7,970 bases of DNA. It comes from Geosporobacter sp040797825 (GTDB taxonomy: Bacteria > Bacillota > Clostridia > Peptostreptococcales > Thermotaleaceae). The stretch covers positions 1 through 7,970 of the forward strand of contig JBFNEZ010000180.1 of NCBI GenBank assembly GCA_040797825.1. Reading direction: 5' to 3'. Position 1 is the stretch's first letter; every line of letters starts with the position of its first letter. Positions 1 to 6,827 of the stretch are shown piece by piece. Made by a program: the position numbers and the translations under genes. Under the pieces are notes generated by a model. The model saw only the letters and a program-made list of their open reading frames with translations, was not told the DNA's origin and ran no database searches.

Positions 1-1
1 C

Positions 2-190
2 TATCAAGGAATACCAGCAAAACAGATTATAAAAAAAGTGCATTTCGAGAATTTCATCTATGATGTTACAAAGCTGATAGATAATCCAAAAGTAAAGGAG
101 CCTAGACAAAAAAAGATAACTTTGCTCTTTGATTATGATCTGAGATATAAGGTTTTAAAAAAATCTAAATTCTACAAAGTGGAGATTTAG
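2..190 (+). CDS. 3' end of an unidentified gene (truncated by window edge)
   Basis: An open frame runs from the window edge to a TAG at 188-190 and gives the last 62 residues of a protein that starts outside the window. The visible tail is hydrophilic and lysine-rich, with no membrane segment; it contains stretches such as HFENFIYDVTKLIDNP and ends in FYKVEI. I do not recognise the family. The frame is believable because it is open throughout, has codon use like the neighbouring genes, and stops 12 nt before the next start, whose ribosome binding site overlaps the end of this gene. That spacing suggests an operon with the membrane protein that follows. The function is unknown; a transport or envelope role would only be a guess from the neighbour. 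Confidence 0.75.
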   Translation, partial: YQGIPAKQIIKKVHFENFIYDVTKLIDNPKVKEPRQKKITLLFDYDLRYKVLKKSKFYKVEI

Positions 191-202
191 GGGGGAGAAA
201 CT

Positions 203-952
203 ATGCAAATATTACAGGATATACTTGAAACCAATAGGGAGATTTGTAAGAAAAGTGTTCCACTAGCTATTAAAAATTGGCCTATTTTATTTACTGGCCT
301 TGTCTATTCTTTTATCATACTTCTCTTGTTCCAGGTGGCTTCCTTCTTTTGGATTTTGGCTGGGATTGTTGTTACGATGGTGCAAAGTGCACTACTATCT
401 AATTACCTGTATCTAATTGAGAATATCATTCGATATGGAAAAATTTCTTTAGATGACTTTAAGCAGGGGTTTACGGTGTATCTTTGGAAAATCTATGGAA
501 TTATGGTAGTGATTTGGTTTGCGAATTATGGTTTATCATTATTCTTAAGTCCTCTTTTAAGAGTGCAAATAGGCTTTGTTTCCTTAGGATTATTGGTGCA
601 GTTAGCTGCCCTTATACTGTTAAACTGTCTGCCAGAAGTAATTTATCAGAAGCATTATATGGTGGGAGAAAGCTTTGGTTACTGTGTGGAATTTATTAAA
701 GAAAATTGGTTGGACTGGTTTTTGCCCAATATTATTTTGGGAGCATTGTTTGTATTGCTCACAGGAAGAGTACTATCAGTGAATCTTCTTCTAGGAAATC
801 CCTTCCTAAGTTTGTCTCTACGGGGAATTGTACTTTATGTAATTGGCCAACTATTCCTGTCCTTCATGATGATTTATAGGGGACTCCTTTTTCAGCTTTT
901 AAGCTCCAGTACCAGGAGAAAAAGAATGTATATGAGAAATGTGTATCGATAA
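203..952 (+). CDS. Polytopic membrane protein of unknown function
   Basis: This is a 249-residue integral membrane protein. Hydrophobic segments that could cross the membrane lie at about residues 27-43, 48-72, 95-115, 123-143, 173-190 and 208-225, so roughly six helices. The N-terminal 25 residues are amphipathic and there is no cleavable signal peptide. The C-terminus ends in a basic tail (STRRKRMYMRNVYR), which by the positive-inside rule should be cytoplasmic. No catalytic motif is visible. The general look (a hydrophobic protein with short loops and a region near PEVIYQKHY between helices 4 and 5) resembles uncharacterised clostridial membrane proteins, but I cannot name a family. The ATG is preceded by a strong G-rich ribosome binding site at 190-197 with 5-nt spacing. 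The upstream gene ends 12 nt before the start, so the two are probably co-transcribed. Transcription should stop at the hairpin that begins at the stop codon. Confidence 0.85.
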   Translation: MQILQDILETNREICKKSVPLAIKNWPILFTGLVYSFIILLLFQVASFFWILAGIVVTMVQSALLSNYLYLIENIIRYGKISLDDFKQGFTVYLWKIYGIMVVIWFANYGLSLFLSPLLRVQIGFVSLGLLVQLAALILLNCLPEVIYQKHYMVGESFGYCVEFIKENWLDWFLPNIILGALFVLLTGRVLSVNLLLGNPFLSLSLRGIVLYVIGQLFLSFMMIYRGLLFQLLSSSTRRKRMYMRNVYR

Positions 953-982
953 GAATAGGTGACCTGATTGGTCACCTATTCT
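952..982. terminator. Shared bidirectional terminator between convergent genes
   Basis: A perfect 13-bp inverted repeat (AGAATAGGTGACC, 952-964, and its complement, 970-982) encloses the 5-nt loop TGATT. The left arm starts on the last base of the membrane protein's TAA, and the right arm ends 2 nt before the stop codon of the minus-strand gene. It can therefore serve both converging transcripts. There is no long T-run on either side, so termination efficiency is uncertain. Confidence 0.7.
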
Positions 983-984
983 AT

Positions 985-1230
985 TTAGAAAATAGGATAG
1001 TTCTCAAACTTGCCTTCCTGTTGGGCGCTATTGACGGGTTTGATAAATTCTTTTCCATCATCATCCATTTCTATAGAAGCATTGGTGATAAGACCTTCTT
1101 TGGTAACACGAATGGCTCTGCCAATGGCCAATACATTACCATTATCTAACTTGACACTTTCTATACTGCCGTCATTGTACTTACGAACGGCTACAATTTT
1201 ATATTTTGTTCCGTCATCAGTGTATTTCAT
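985..1230 (-). CDS. Small DUF3892-type protein
   Basis: This is an 81-residue soluble protein of unknown function that matches my recollection of the DUF3892 family: an opening IVAVRKYNDGSIESVKLDNG (residues 12-31), then a hydrophobic VLAIGRAI stretch, EGLITNASI, and KEFIKPV near residue 66. These small proteins are common in Firmicutes and probably fold as a compact beta-rich domain; no activity is established that I know of. The frame is open 21 nt further upstream to an ATG at 1249-1251, but I chose the ATG at 1228-1230 because a near-perfect Shine-Dalgarno (AGGTGAT on the minus strand, plus-strand 1234-1240) sits immediately before it, while the upstream ATG has none. It is a single-gene unit, convergent with the membrane protein and divergent from the acetyltransferase. 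Confidence 0.85.
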   Translation of the reverse strand: MKYTDDGTKYKIVAVRKYNDGSIESVKLDNGNVLAIGRAIRVTKEGLITNASIEMDDDGKEFIKPVNSAQQEGKFENYPIF

Positions 1231-1439
1231 GTCATCACCTCTATTATTCATTATGTCTTGTGGAAAGAAAAATATGTTTTGAAAAATAAGTATGAAATAG
1301 TAAGAATCTGAAAAAATTCAAAGGAATTCTATGCTAAAATTGATAGAATAAAGGAATGCACAAAAAGAAGGAAATAGCTTTTTGAAAAAGAATAATAGGA
1401 AAATGCCTATGTGAAAAGAAAAAAGAATGGGGTGAAAAA
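1231..1439. other. Divergent intergenic region
   Basis: This 209-nt AT-rich spacer separates the minus-strand DUF3892 gene from the plus-strand acetyltransferase gene, so it should hold promoters for both directions. I see a plausible extended -10 for the plus strand (listed separately) but no clear -35/-10 pair for the minus strand. A short inverted repeat (ATAGG at 1395-1399, CCTAT at 1406-1410) lies upstream of the acetyltransferase ribosome binding site; it is too short to call an operator. Confidence 0.5.
1332..1340 (+). promoter_or_regulatory. Possible extended -10 promoter for the acetyltransferase
   Basis: TG-C-TAAAAT (TG at 1332-1333, hexamer at 1335-1340) fits an extended -10 element. 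No good -35 is found 16-18 bp upstream. Transcription would begin near 1347, leaving about 90 nt of leader before the ATG at 1440. Confidence 0.4.
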
Positions 1440-1925
1440 ATGAAGATAGTGTATAGAGAATTAGAGAAAGCAGATATTTCTAAGACACTCCTTTTCTTTG
1501 CAGATCTAGCAATAGAAGATGTAGAAGTGTCTTTTACAGAGGTAGTTTCAGATGATGAAATAGACAGATGGCTAAAGGATGATGACATATATATTTACGG
1601 TGCCTTTTATGAAGAAAAGCTTATCGGAGTCTTTAGAGCTACAAGAGGGCAGGAAAGCAGGAGACATATGGCATTATTAACCTATGCGGTAGATAGAAAC
1701 TATAGAGGAAATCAGATTGCTAAAGGAGTTATAAGCTATGGAATGAAAAGATTGAAAGAAGAAGGAATAAAACTTGTCAGGGTCTATATTTTTAGTGATA
1801 ATCGTTCTTCCATTAATACCGTTTTATCCTGTGATTTTACCCTTTCCGGTTGTATCTATCAGGATCATTACAGCGAAAAAGAGCAAAAATATATAGATGA
1901 TTTGATTTTTCATAAAATATTATGA
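1440..1925 (+). CDS. GNAT-family N-acetyltransferase
   Basis: This 161-residue protein has the length and layout of a single GNAT domain, an enzyme that moves an acetyl group from acetyl-CoA to an amine. The beta4-like strand HMALLTYAVD (about 76-85) leads into the acetyl-CoA pyrophosphate loop RNYRGNQIAKG (86-96), which fits the R/Q-x-x-G-x-G/A signature with Ala in the last place, and then the helix VISYGMKRLKEEGI. After the strand KLVRVYIFSD comes NRSSINTVLSCDFTLSG (121-137), typical of motif B where an Asn and a following helix contact CoA. The substrate cannot be told; RimI-like proteins, antibiotic acetyltransferases and small-molecule enzymes share this pattern. The ATG follows a GGGGTGA ribosome binding site by a few bases. 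A second gene starts 87 nt after the stop with no clear terminator between, so read-through into the TPR gene is possible. Confidence 0.88.
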   Translation: MKIVYRELEKADISKTLLFFADLAIEDVEVSFTEVVSDDEIDRWLKDDDIYIYGAFYEEKLIGVFRATRGQESRRHMALLTYAVDRNYRGNQIAKGVISYGMKRLKEEGIKLVRVYIFSDNRSSINTVLSCDFTLSGCIYQDHYSEKEQKYIDDLIFHKIL

Positions 1926-1977
1926 TGAATTAAGTATTTTTTCTTTGCTAATGAAATAAATTATATGAGAAAAAGGC

Positions 1978-1983
1978 TATACT
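1978..1983 (+). promoter_or_regulatory. Weak -10-like hexamer upstream of the TPR gene
   Basis: TATACT at 1978-1983 is a good -10 match and sits 29 nt before the ATG at 2013, but no recognisable -35 lies at 16-18 bp. The gene may use this promoter, or be read from the acetyltransferase promoter, or both. Confidence 0.25.
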
Positions 1984-2012
1984 GAAGATAAATTTATTAA
2001 TTGGAGGTTTCT

Positions 2013-3149
2013 ATGTTTGAACGGGTTGAAAAGCATATCAAAGAACAGGTTGAAGGAATTGTTTTTATTGAACTAAAGGAAGAGGCAAAAGATATATTAG
2101 AAAGATTTCCTTATATGAAAGATATATCAATGCCCATCTTGGTAAAAGAACTTTCTCAAATCGTTAAAGGGTCAGGAAATGACATGGAGGGTATATCTAT
2201 TCGAGCCTTTATCAGAGGGATGATATTTATCATGGGTCTAGATCAACACTTTAATTTCAATCCAGTATATAAAAGATTTCTAAAAAATTATGATTCTAAG
2301 ATCGAAGACTACATATCTTATGAAGGATTAAAACTAGCAGAAGCAGAGGAGTTAAATGATGCGCTGATTTATTTTAAAGCACTACTTTTTATAAATCAAG
2401 AAAATATCAATGGATTTTATAACTATGGTCGCTGTTGCCAAGATATTGCTTTAAAGACTGATGATGAAGAAAAGATAAAGGATTACACAAAAGAAGCGAT
2501 AGAAGTCTTTGAAGCGTTAATAGAGAAATATCCCGACTTTGCTGGGGCATACTATTATCTTGGTTTCCATTATGCCAACCAGAAGCTCTTTAAAAAAGCT
2601 CAACTTATTTGGGAAAAGGCTGTAGAATTAGGGCTCGATGAAGAGAAAGCAAAGGAAGTATGTATGCAGATAGAAAGTCTAAGGAATCATATACAATATG
2701 AGGAAGGCTATAACCTGGTTTTAAATAATCTTCCTCAAGAAGGATTAGAAAAGTTAGTTCCTTTAGAGGAAAACAACAAAGAATGGTGGAATTTACTATT
2801 TTTTATCGCTCTAGCTCATCGGCAGCTAGGTAATTTTTCCGAGGCGATAGCTTATTTGGAACGTATCATAAAGATCAACCCATCTCAAGCAGATACCTAT
2901 AATGAATTAGGGCTTTGCTATGCAGAAATCAGAAATTTTACCAAGGCTGAGAAATATCTAAAAAAAGCATTAACATTACAGGAAAATGATAGTGAAATAC
3001 TGTGTAATCTAGGAATGCTTTACATAGAATTAGGCAGATATGATCTTGCAGAAACCTATTTAAATGAGTCCTATACCCTTAACCCAGAGGATCCTATTAC
3101 AAGACAATGTATGGAACAATTAAACCTTGTATATTCAAAACACCGCTAA
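2013..3149 (+). CDS. TPR-repeat protein
   Basis: This is a 378-residue cytosolic protein with no signal peptide or membrane segment. Tetratricopeptide repeats occupy most of it: helical pairs at about 99-132, a degenerate one around 133-175, 176-209 (AGAYYYLGFHYANQKLFKKA), a linker of about 48 residues, and three clear repeats at 258-291, 292-325 and 326-359, with typical signatures such as YNELGLCYAEIRNFTKAEKY and CNLGMLYIELGRYDLAETYL. TPR arrays bind other proteins; the partner is not evident. The first 95 residues form a separate, mostly helical domain that I do not recognise. The frame is open to a TTG at 2001, but that TTG lies inside the ribosome binding site (GGAGG at 2003-2007); the ATG at 2013 with 5-nt spacing is the better start. 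The last six codons lie within the terminator palindrome. Confidence 0.9.
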   Translation: MFERVEKHIKEQVEGIVFIELKEEAKDILERFPYMKDISMPILVKELSQIVKGSGNDMEGISIRAFIRGMIFIMGLDQHFNFNPVYKRFLKNYDSKIEDYISYEGLKLAEAEELNDALIYFKALLFINQENINGFYNYGRCCQDIALKTDDEEKIKDYTKEAIEVFEALIEKYPDFAGAYYYLGFHYANQKLFKKAQLIWEKAVELGLDEEKAKEVCMQIESLRNHIQYEEGYNLVLNNLPQEGLEKLVPLEENNKEWWNLLFFIALAHRQLGNFSEAIAYLERIIKINPSQADTYNELGLCYAEIRNFTKAEKYLKKALTLQENDSEILCNLGMLYIELGRYDLAETYLNESYTLNPEDPITRQCMEQLNLVYSKHR

Positions 3150-3170
3150 TTAGCGGTGTTTTGAATATAC
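3129..3170. terminator. Long palindromic terminator overlapping the TPR gene end
   Basis: A perfect 42-nt palindrome spans 3129-3170. Its core is an 11-bp stem (AAAACACCGCT at 3137-3147 and AGCGGTGTTTT at 3152-3162) with an AATT loop, extended by a further 8 bp on the outside. The A-tract on the left and T-tract on the right make it a Rho-independent terminator that could work in both directions. The TPR stop codon (3147-3149) is at the tip of the hairpin. Confidence 0.85.
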
Positions 3171-3178
3171 AAAAAAAG

Positions 3179-3207
3179 TTGAACCTATCAAAAAAATGTA
3201 GTATAAT
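3179..3207 (+). promoter_or_regulatory. Promoter of the ptb-iorA-iorB operon
   Basis: TTGAAC (3179-3184), a 17-bp spacer and a perfect TATAAT (3202-3207) make a strong SigA-type promoter 8 bp beyond the preceding terminator palindrome. The start point should be near 3214, giving a leader of about 120 nt. Confidence 0.85.
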
Positions 3208-3332
3208 CATTTTAAAATTAGTAACTATTAGGGTCTCTAAATTTCATAGGACTAGTTCGGAATTGAAAAAATTTTTGCTCAGAGTTCTTAAAAAATTGTA
3301 ATTCTACATAAAATTTTTAAAGGAGTGAGAAT
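3208..3332 (+). other. Untranslated leader of the ptb operon
   Basis: About 120 nt of AT-rich leader separate the predicted transcription start from the ptb start codon. An imperfect hairpin is possible at 3223-3257 (AACTA with TAGTT outside, GTC with GAC inside), and further on an A/T-rich arm pair (GAATT near 3271 and AATTC near 3300). I see no T-box, no known riboswitch core and no run of codons suggesting a leader peptide. The ribosome binding site AAGGAGTGAG lies just before the ATG at 3333. Confidence 0.4.
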
Positions 3333-4244
3333 ATGATAAAAAACTTTGATGAGCTAATAGAAAGTGCGAAAAAAGGAAAGGCAAGAAAGCTAGCAGTTGC
3401 AGCTGCCCAAGATGAAGAGGTTTTAACAGCAGTTTGTAATGCTTGGGAGTTAGGAATAGTAGAGCCAATTTTAATAGGTGAAAGAGATAAAATATATAAG
3501 ATTGCCCAAGAACATAATTTAAGTATTGGTTCTTTTGACATTATTGAAAAAAAAGATTTAGATGATGCTGCTAGAACAGCTGTTTATTTGGTAAGTTCTG
3601 GTCATGCAGATTTTTTAATGAAGGGGATTTTAGATACCTCTATTTTATTAAAGGCAGTTTTGGATAAAGAAATTGGATTGAGAACAGATAGCCAGCTCAG
3701 TCATGTAATGGTTTATCAAGTGTCTACCTATCATAAGCTTATATTTCTTACAGATGGAGGGATGAATATTGCTCCAGGTTTAGAAGAAAAGGTAAGAATA
3801 ACAAAGAATGTTGTAAAAGCAGCTAAGGCCTTAGGAAGCGAAAAAATAAAAGTAGCTTGTTTGGCCGCAAAAGAAAAAATAGATCCAAAGATGCCAGCGA
3901 CAGTTGATGCTGGAGCTTTAAAAGAGATGGGAGAAAAAAGATTGTTTGGAGAGAATGTGATTATAGATGGGCCTTTGGCTTTTGACCTAGCCGTATCAAA
4001 AGAAGCTGCTGAAATTAAAAATATTCAAAGTGAAGTGGCTGGAGATGCAGATGTCTTATTGGTGCCCACTATAGAAGTGGGAAATGGTATTGGCAAAGCA
4101 TTAACCTATCTAGCCAAGGCTGAATCTGCAGGAATCATTATGGGTGCAAAGGTTCCTATTGTATTAGTGTCTAGAGCAGATACCCACCAAGCAAAGCTGA
4201 ACTCTATCGCATTAGGTAGTGTGATTGCAGCCTGTATGGATTAA
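3333..4244 (+). CDS. ptb: Phosphate butyryltransferase-family phosphotransacylase
   Basis: The 303-residue protein matches clostridial phosphotransbutyrylase (about 300 residues) along its whole length as I remember it: opening MIKNFDELIE, KLAVAAAQDEEVL (19-31), HADFLMKGILDTSILLKAVL (91-110), GLRTDSQLSHV, KMPATVDA (186-193), DGPLAFDLA (212-220), VPTIEVGNGIGKALTYLA (244-261) and the C-terminal SRADTHQAKLNSIAL (280-294). The family (PTA_PTB fold) swaps CoA for phosphate on acyl-CoA, giving an acyl phosphate. A butyryl substrate is not proven; because iorA and iorB follow, arylacetyl-CoA or branched acyl-CoA is more likely here. A strong AAGGAG-type site precedes the ATG. The next gene begins 21 nt after the stop, and no butyrate kinase gene is present. 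A phosphate acetyltransferase role is less likely because those enzymes are usually longer. Confidence 0.9.
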   Translation: MIKNFDELIESAKKGKARKLAVAAAQDEEVLTAVCNAWELGIVEPILIGERDKIYKIAQEHNLSIGSFDIIEKKDLDDAARTAVYLVSSGHADFLMKGILDTSILLKAVLDKEIGLRTDSQLSHVMVYQVSTYHKLIFLTDGGMNIAPGLEEKVRITKNVVKAAKALGSEKIKVACLAAKEKIDPKMPATVDAGALKEMGEKRLFGENVIIDGPLAFDLAVSKEAAEIKNIQSEVAGDADVLLVPTIEVGNGIGKALTYLAKAESAGIIMGAKVPIVLVSRADTHQAKLNSIALGSVIAACMD

Positions 4245-4265
4245 AGGAATAAAGGGGGAAAAATT

Positions 4266-6038
4266 GTGAAAAAATTTTTAACAGGGAATGAAGCAATGGC
4301 TCGAGGAGCCTTTGAAGCAGGAGTAACCTTTGCTGCTGCATATCCTGGAACACCCAGTACGGAAATACTAGAAAACATTGGTCCTTATAAAGAACATATT
4401 TATGCAGAATGGGCACCAAATGAAAAGGTTGCATTAGAGGTGGCTATTGGAGCTTCAATCGCAGGAGCAAGATCCTTGGCTGCAATGAAACATGTAGGCG
4501 TCAATGTGGCTGCTGATCCACTTTTTACCTATGCTTATACTGGAGTCAATGGAGGACTTATTCTGATATCTGCTGATGATCCAGGAATGCATAGTTCACA
4601 AAATGAACAAGATAATCGGTACTATGCTAAATTTTCTAAAGTAGCAATGGTTGAGCCCAGTGACAGTCAAGAATCTAAAGATTTTGTCAAAATAGCATTA
4701 GAAATCAGTGAAAAATATGATACACCTGTACTTTTCCGAGTGACAACTAGAATATGCCATAGTAAAGGACTGGTAAACTTTGGGGCCAGGGAAGAGGTAG
4801 GCATTAAGTCTTACAGCAAAAACATTCCCAAATATGTAGCCACTCCTGGAAATGCCCGTATGATGCATGTGAAAGTGGAAAAACGATTAAAAGAACTAGA
4901 AAATTTCAGTAATGCTACAGAGTTAAACCGTATTGAGTGGCATTCGAAAAGGGTGGGTATTGTTACATCTGGTGTTGCTTATCAATACTCCAAAGAAGTA
5001 TTCGGTGAAGATGCTTCTTATCTAAAACTAGGTTTTACCTATCCACTGCCTATGGAGAAAATTAAAGCTTTTGCTTCGGAGGTTGAAACCCTTTATGTTA
5101 TTGAAGAACTGGAGCCCTATATAGAAGAACAAATAAAGGCTGCAGGCATTGCTTGTATGGGGAAGGAATTGATTCCAAATATAGGAGAGTTAAATCCCGA
5201 TATTATTGCCAAGGCAATACTGGGAGTAGAAAGAGAAGTTGTAGAAGTCGGCAAGTCAGCGGTGAACCGTCCCCCTACCATGTGTGCAGGATGCCCTCAT
5301 AGGGGATTCTACTATATGCTTTCCAAAAAGAAAAATATTATGATATCCGGCGATATCGGCTGCTATACCCTTGGCTCCGCCGAACCATTATCAGCAATGG
5401 ATACCTGTATTTGTATGGGTGCAAGCATTAGTGCCGGTCATGGTGCTCAAAAAGCTTTCACCTTCAATGGAATAGATAAAAAAGTAGTGAACATTATAGG
5501 AGATTCTACCTTTTTTCATTCAGGTGTAACAAGTTTAATGGATATCGTATATAACCATGGAACAGCTGTAACCGTGATTTTAGACAATAGAACAACAGGA
5601 ATGACAGGCCATCAAGAAAATCCTGGTACGGGATATACACTACAGGGAAATAAAACCCATGGGATTCGTATCCCTCTTCTTTGTGAAGCTGTGGGAGTAA
5701 AGAAAGAAAATATTTATATCATCAATCCTTTGGATTTGGATGCATGTAAAAAAGCAATAGATGCTGCTCTTCAGGCAACAGAACCCACAGTTATTATTAC
5801 TGAATGGCCTTGCGTATTGAAGGAACTTACTGAGGAAGATATTGAAAAATTTGGGAATAAAAAAATAACTTGTAGAGTGGATAATGAAAAATGTAAAGCC
5901 TGTAGAGTCTGCACTAAAACAGGGTGTCCTGCTATTGGATTTAAAGAAAAGGCCAATATAAATGAGGATATGTGTGTAGGGTGCCAAGTATGTCTTCAAG
6001 CATGTCCTTTCAATGCAATTGAGAGGGTGGGTGAATAA
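4266..6038 (+). CDS. iorA: Indolepyruvate ferredoxin oxidoreductase, alpha subunit
   Basis: This 590-residue subunit carries the thiamine-diphosphate and ferredoxin parts of an oxygen-sensitive 2-oxoacid oxidoreductase that converts aryl pyruvates plus CoA to aryl-acetyl-CoA, CO2 and reduced ferredoxin. Domain order: an N-terminal pyrimidine-binding domain with AAYPGTPSTEI (24-34) and EWAPNEKVALE (48-58); a middle transketolase-C-like domain (about 228-320); a TPP pyrophosphate domain with CAGCPHRGFYY (340-350), GDIGCYTLG (362-370), GDS at 412-414 and DN at 440-441; and a C-terminal domain for two [4Fe-4S] clusters, cysteines 543, 546, 549, 554 and 570, 573, 576, 580, each last Cys followed by Pro. 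The start is GTG with a G-rich site at 4254-4258 and 7-nt spacing. Length and motifs are complete. The beta subunit begins 1 nt after the stop, which supports a 1:1 complex. Confidence 0.95.
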   Translation: MKKFLTGNEAMARGAFEAGVTFAAAYPGTPSTEILENIGPYKEHIYAEWAPNEKVALEVAIGASIAGARSLAAMKHVGVNVAADPLFTYAYTGVNGGLILISADDPGMHSSQNEQDNRYYAKFSKVAMVEPSDSQESKDFVKIALEISEKYDTPVLFRVTTRICHSKGLVNFGAREEVGIKSYSKNIPKYVATPGNARMMHVKVEKRLKELENFSNATELNRIEWHSKRVGIVTSGVAYQYSKEVFGEDASYLKLGFTYPLPMEKIKAFASEVETLYVIEELEPYIEEQIKAAGIACMGKELIPNIGELNPDIIAKAILGVEREVVEVGKSAVNRPPTMCAGCPHRGFYYMLSKKKNIMISGDIGCYTLGSAEPLSAMDTCICMGASISAGHGAQKAFTFNGIDKKVVNIIGDSTFFHSGVTSLMDIVYNHGTAVTVILDNRTTGMTGHQENPGTGYTLQGNKTHGIRIPLLCEAVGVKKENIYIINPLDLDACKKAIDAALQATEPTVIITEWPCVLKELTEEDIEKFGNKKITCRVDNEKCKACRVCTKTGCPAIGFKEKANINEDMCVGCQVCLQACPFNAIERVGE

Positions 6039-6039
6039 T

Positions 6040-6618
6040 ATGTCAGATGTGAAAAATATACTGTTAGTAGGCGTTGGGGGACAGGGTATTATTCTAGCGA
6101 GTAAACTTCTGTCGGAAGGGCTGATACATGGGGGATATGATGTAAAGATGTCCGAGGTCCATGGAATGGCTCAAAGGGGCGGAAGTGTAACCACACAAGT
6201 TCGCTTTGGAGAAAAAGTTTATTCACCTATTATTGGAAAAGGTCAGGCAGACATCATCGTTGCCTTTGAAAAAATGGAAGCACTAAGGTGGATAGAGTAT
6301 CTAAAACCAGGAGGAAAGGTTGTTATAAACGATTATGAAATCCCTTCTGCACCGATACTAGTGGGAAAAGAAAAATATCCTGATGATGTAATTGAGAGCC
6401 TAAAAGAAAAAGCTGAGACCACAGTTTTTAAGGCAGCAGAAATTGCAAAAGAACTAGGAAGCATTAGAACTATGAATGTTGTGATGGTAGGTGCTATGGC
6501 AAAGGCTATGGGTTTAGAAAATATTGATTGGGAACAAACAGTTAAAGCTAATGTGAAGGATGAATTTGCAAAGATAAATATAGAAGCGTTGAAAAAAGGA
6601 ATGGAACAGGTTAAGTAA
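6040..6618 (+). CDS. iorB: Indolepyruvate ferredoxin oxidoreductase, beta subunit
   Basis: This 192-residue protein is the partner of IorA and corresponds to the gamma-type domain of pyruvate:ferredoxin oxidoreductases. The Rossmann-like GVGGQGIILASKLL (11-24) and SEVHGMAQRGGSV (38-50) are family hallmarks; the second loop takes part in CoA/TPP contacts in related enzymes. The C-terminal TMNVVMVGAMAKAMGL (144-159) is also typical. Length is normal. The frame is open to an ATG at 6013 inside iorA, but I prefer the ATG at 6040: it follows a GGGTGA site (6029-6034) by 5 nt, lies 1 nt after the iorA stop, and gives the usual N-terminus just ahead of the first beta strand. Translation is probably coupled to iorA. 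The protein should be cytoplasmic and bound to IorA. Confidence 0.95.
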   Translation: MSDVKNILLVGVGGQGIILASKLLSEGLIHGGYDVKMSEVHGMAQRGGSVTTQVRFGEKVYSPIIGKGQADIIVAFEKMEALRWIEYLKPGGKVVINDYEIPSAPILVGKEKYPDDVIESLKEKAETTVFKAAEIAKELGSIRTMNVVMVGAMAKAMGLENIDWEQTVKANVKDEFAKINIEALKKGMEQVK

Positions 6619-6626
6619 TATAGCGT

Positions 6627-6658
6627 AAGGGAATGGATAAAAATATCCATTCCCTTTT
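6627..6658 (+). terminator. Rho-independent terminator of the ptb-iorAB operon
   Basis: A perfect 13-bp stem (AAGGGAATGGATA, 6627-6639, with its complement at 6644-6656) encloses an AAAA loop and ends in TTTT (6655-6658). It starts 8 nt after the iorB stop codon. The T-tract is short but the stem is strong. Confidence 0.85.
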
Positions 6659-6742
6659 CAGTATAAGAATTTAGTAATATAATAAAAGAATGATATATAA
6701 TGTAAGGATTAAGAAATCTGACACATAATCGCAGGAAACGCA

Positions 6743-6771
6743 TTGTATGGGTTGCGAAAAATATTTATAAT
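6743..6771 (+). promoter_or_regulatory. Promoter of the racemase gene
   Basis: TTGTAT (6743-6748), a 17-bp spacer and a perfect TATAAT (6766-6771) form a SigA-type promoter. Transcription would start near 6778, about 50 nt before the chosen ATG. An inverted repeat TCGCA (6729-6733) and TGCGA (6753-6757) brackets the -35 box and could be an operator, but it is short. A second TATAAT at 6696-6701 lacks a -35 partner. Confidence 0.7.
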
Positions 6772-6827
6772 AAATAATGGATTGTAAAAGGATACACACT
6801 CTATTTAATATTGAAAGGGGAAATACA

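Noticed and set aside
1010..1282. Open frame on the plus strand opposite the DUF3892 gene
   Set aside because: It is the antisense shadow of a recognisable minus-strand gene with a good ribosome binding site, and it has no such site of its own.
1731..1760. Loss of the second glycine in the GNAT acetyl-CoA loop
   Set aside because: The loop reads RGNQIA; Ala is an accepted residue at the last position of the R/Q-x-x-G-x-G/A motif, so the enzyme is not likely to be defective.
3129..3170. The 42-nt palindrome as a mobile-element end or recombination site
   Set aside because: Its A-tract/stem/T-tract layout at a gene end is that of a terminator, there is no transposase gene, and no second copy of it occurs in the window.
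3208..3332. T-box or known riboswitch in the ptb leader
   Set aside because: The leader lacks the T-box sequence TGGNACCGCG and I could not fit any familiar riboswitch core by eye.
5640..5999. Open frames on the minus strand within iorA
   Set aside because: They lie opposite the conserved TPP and ferredoxin domains of iorA, have Phe/Ser-rich composition typical of antisense translation, and match nothing I know.
6333..6743. Minus-strand frame of 136 codons over iorB and its terminator
   Set aside because: It is antisense to iorB and would read through the terminator hairpin; no ribosome binding site or recognisable domain.
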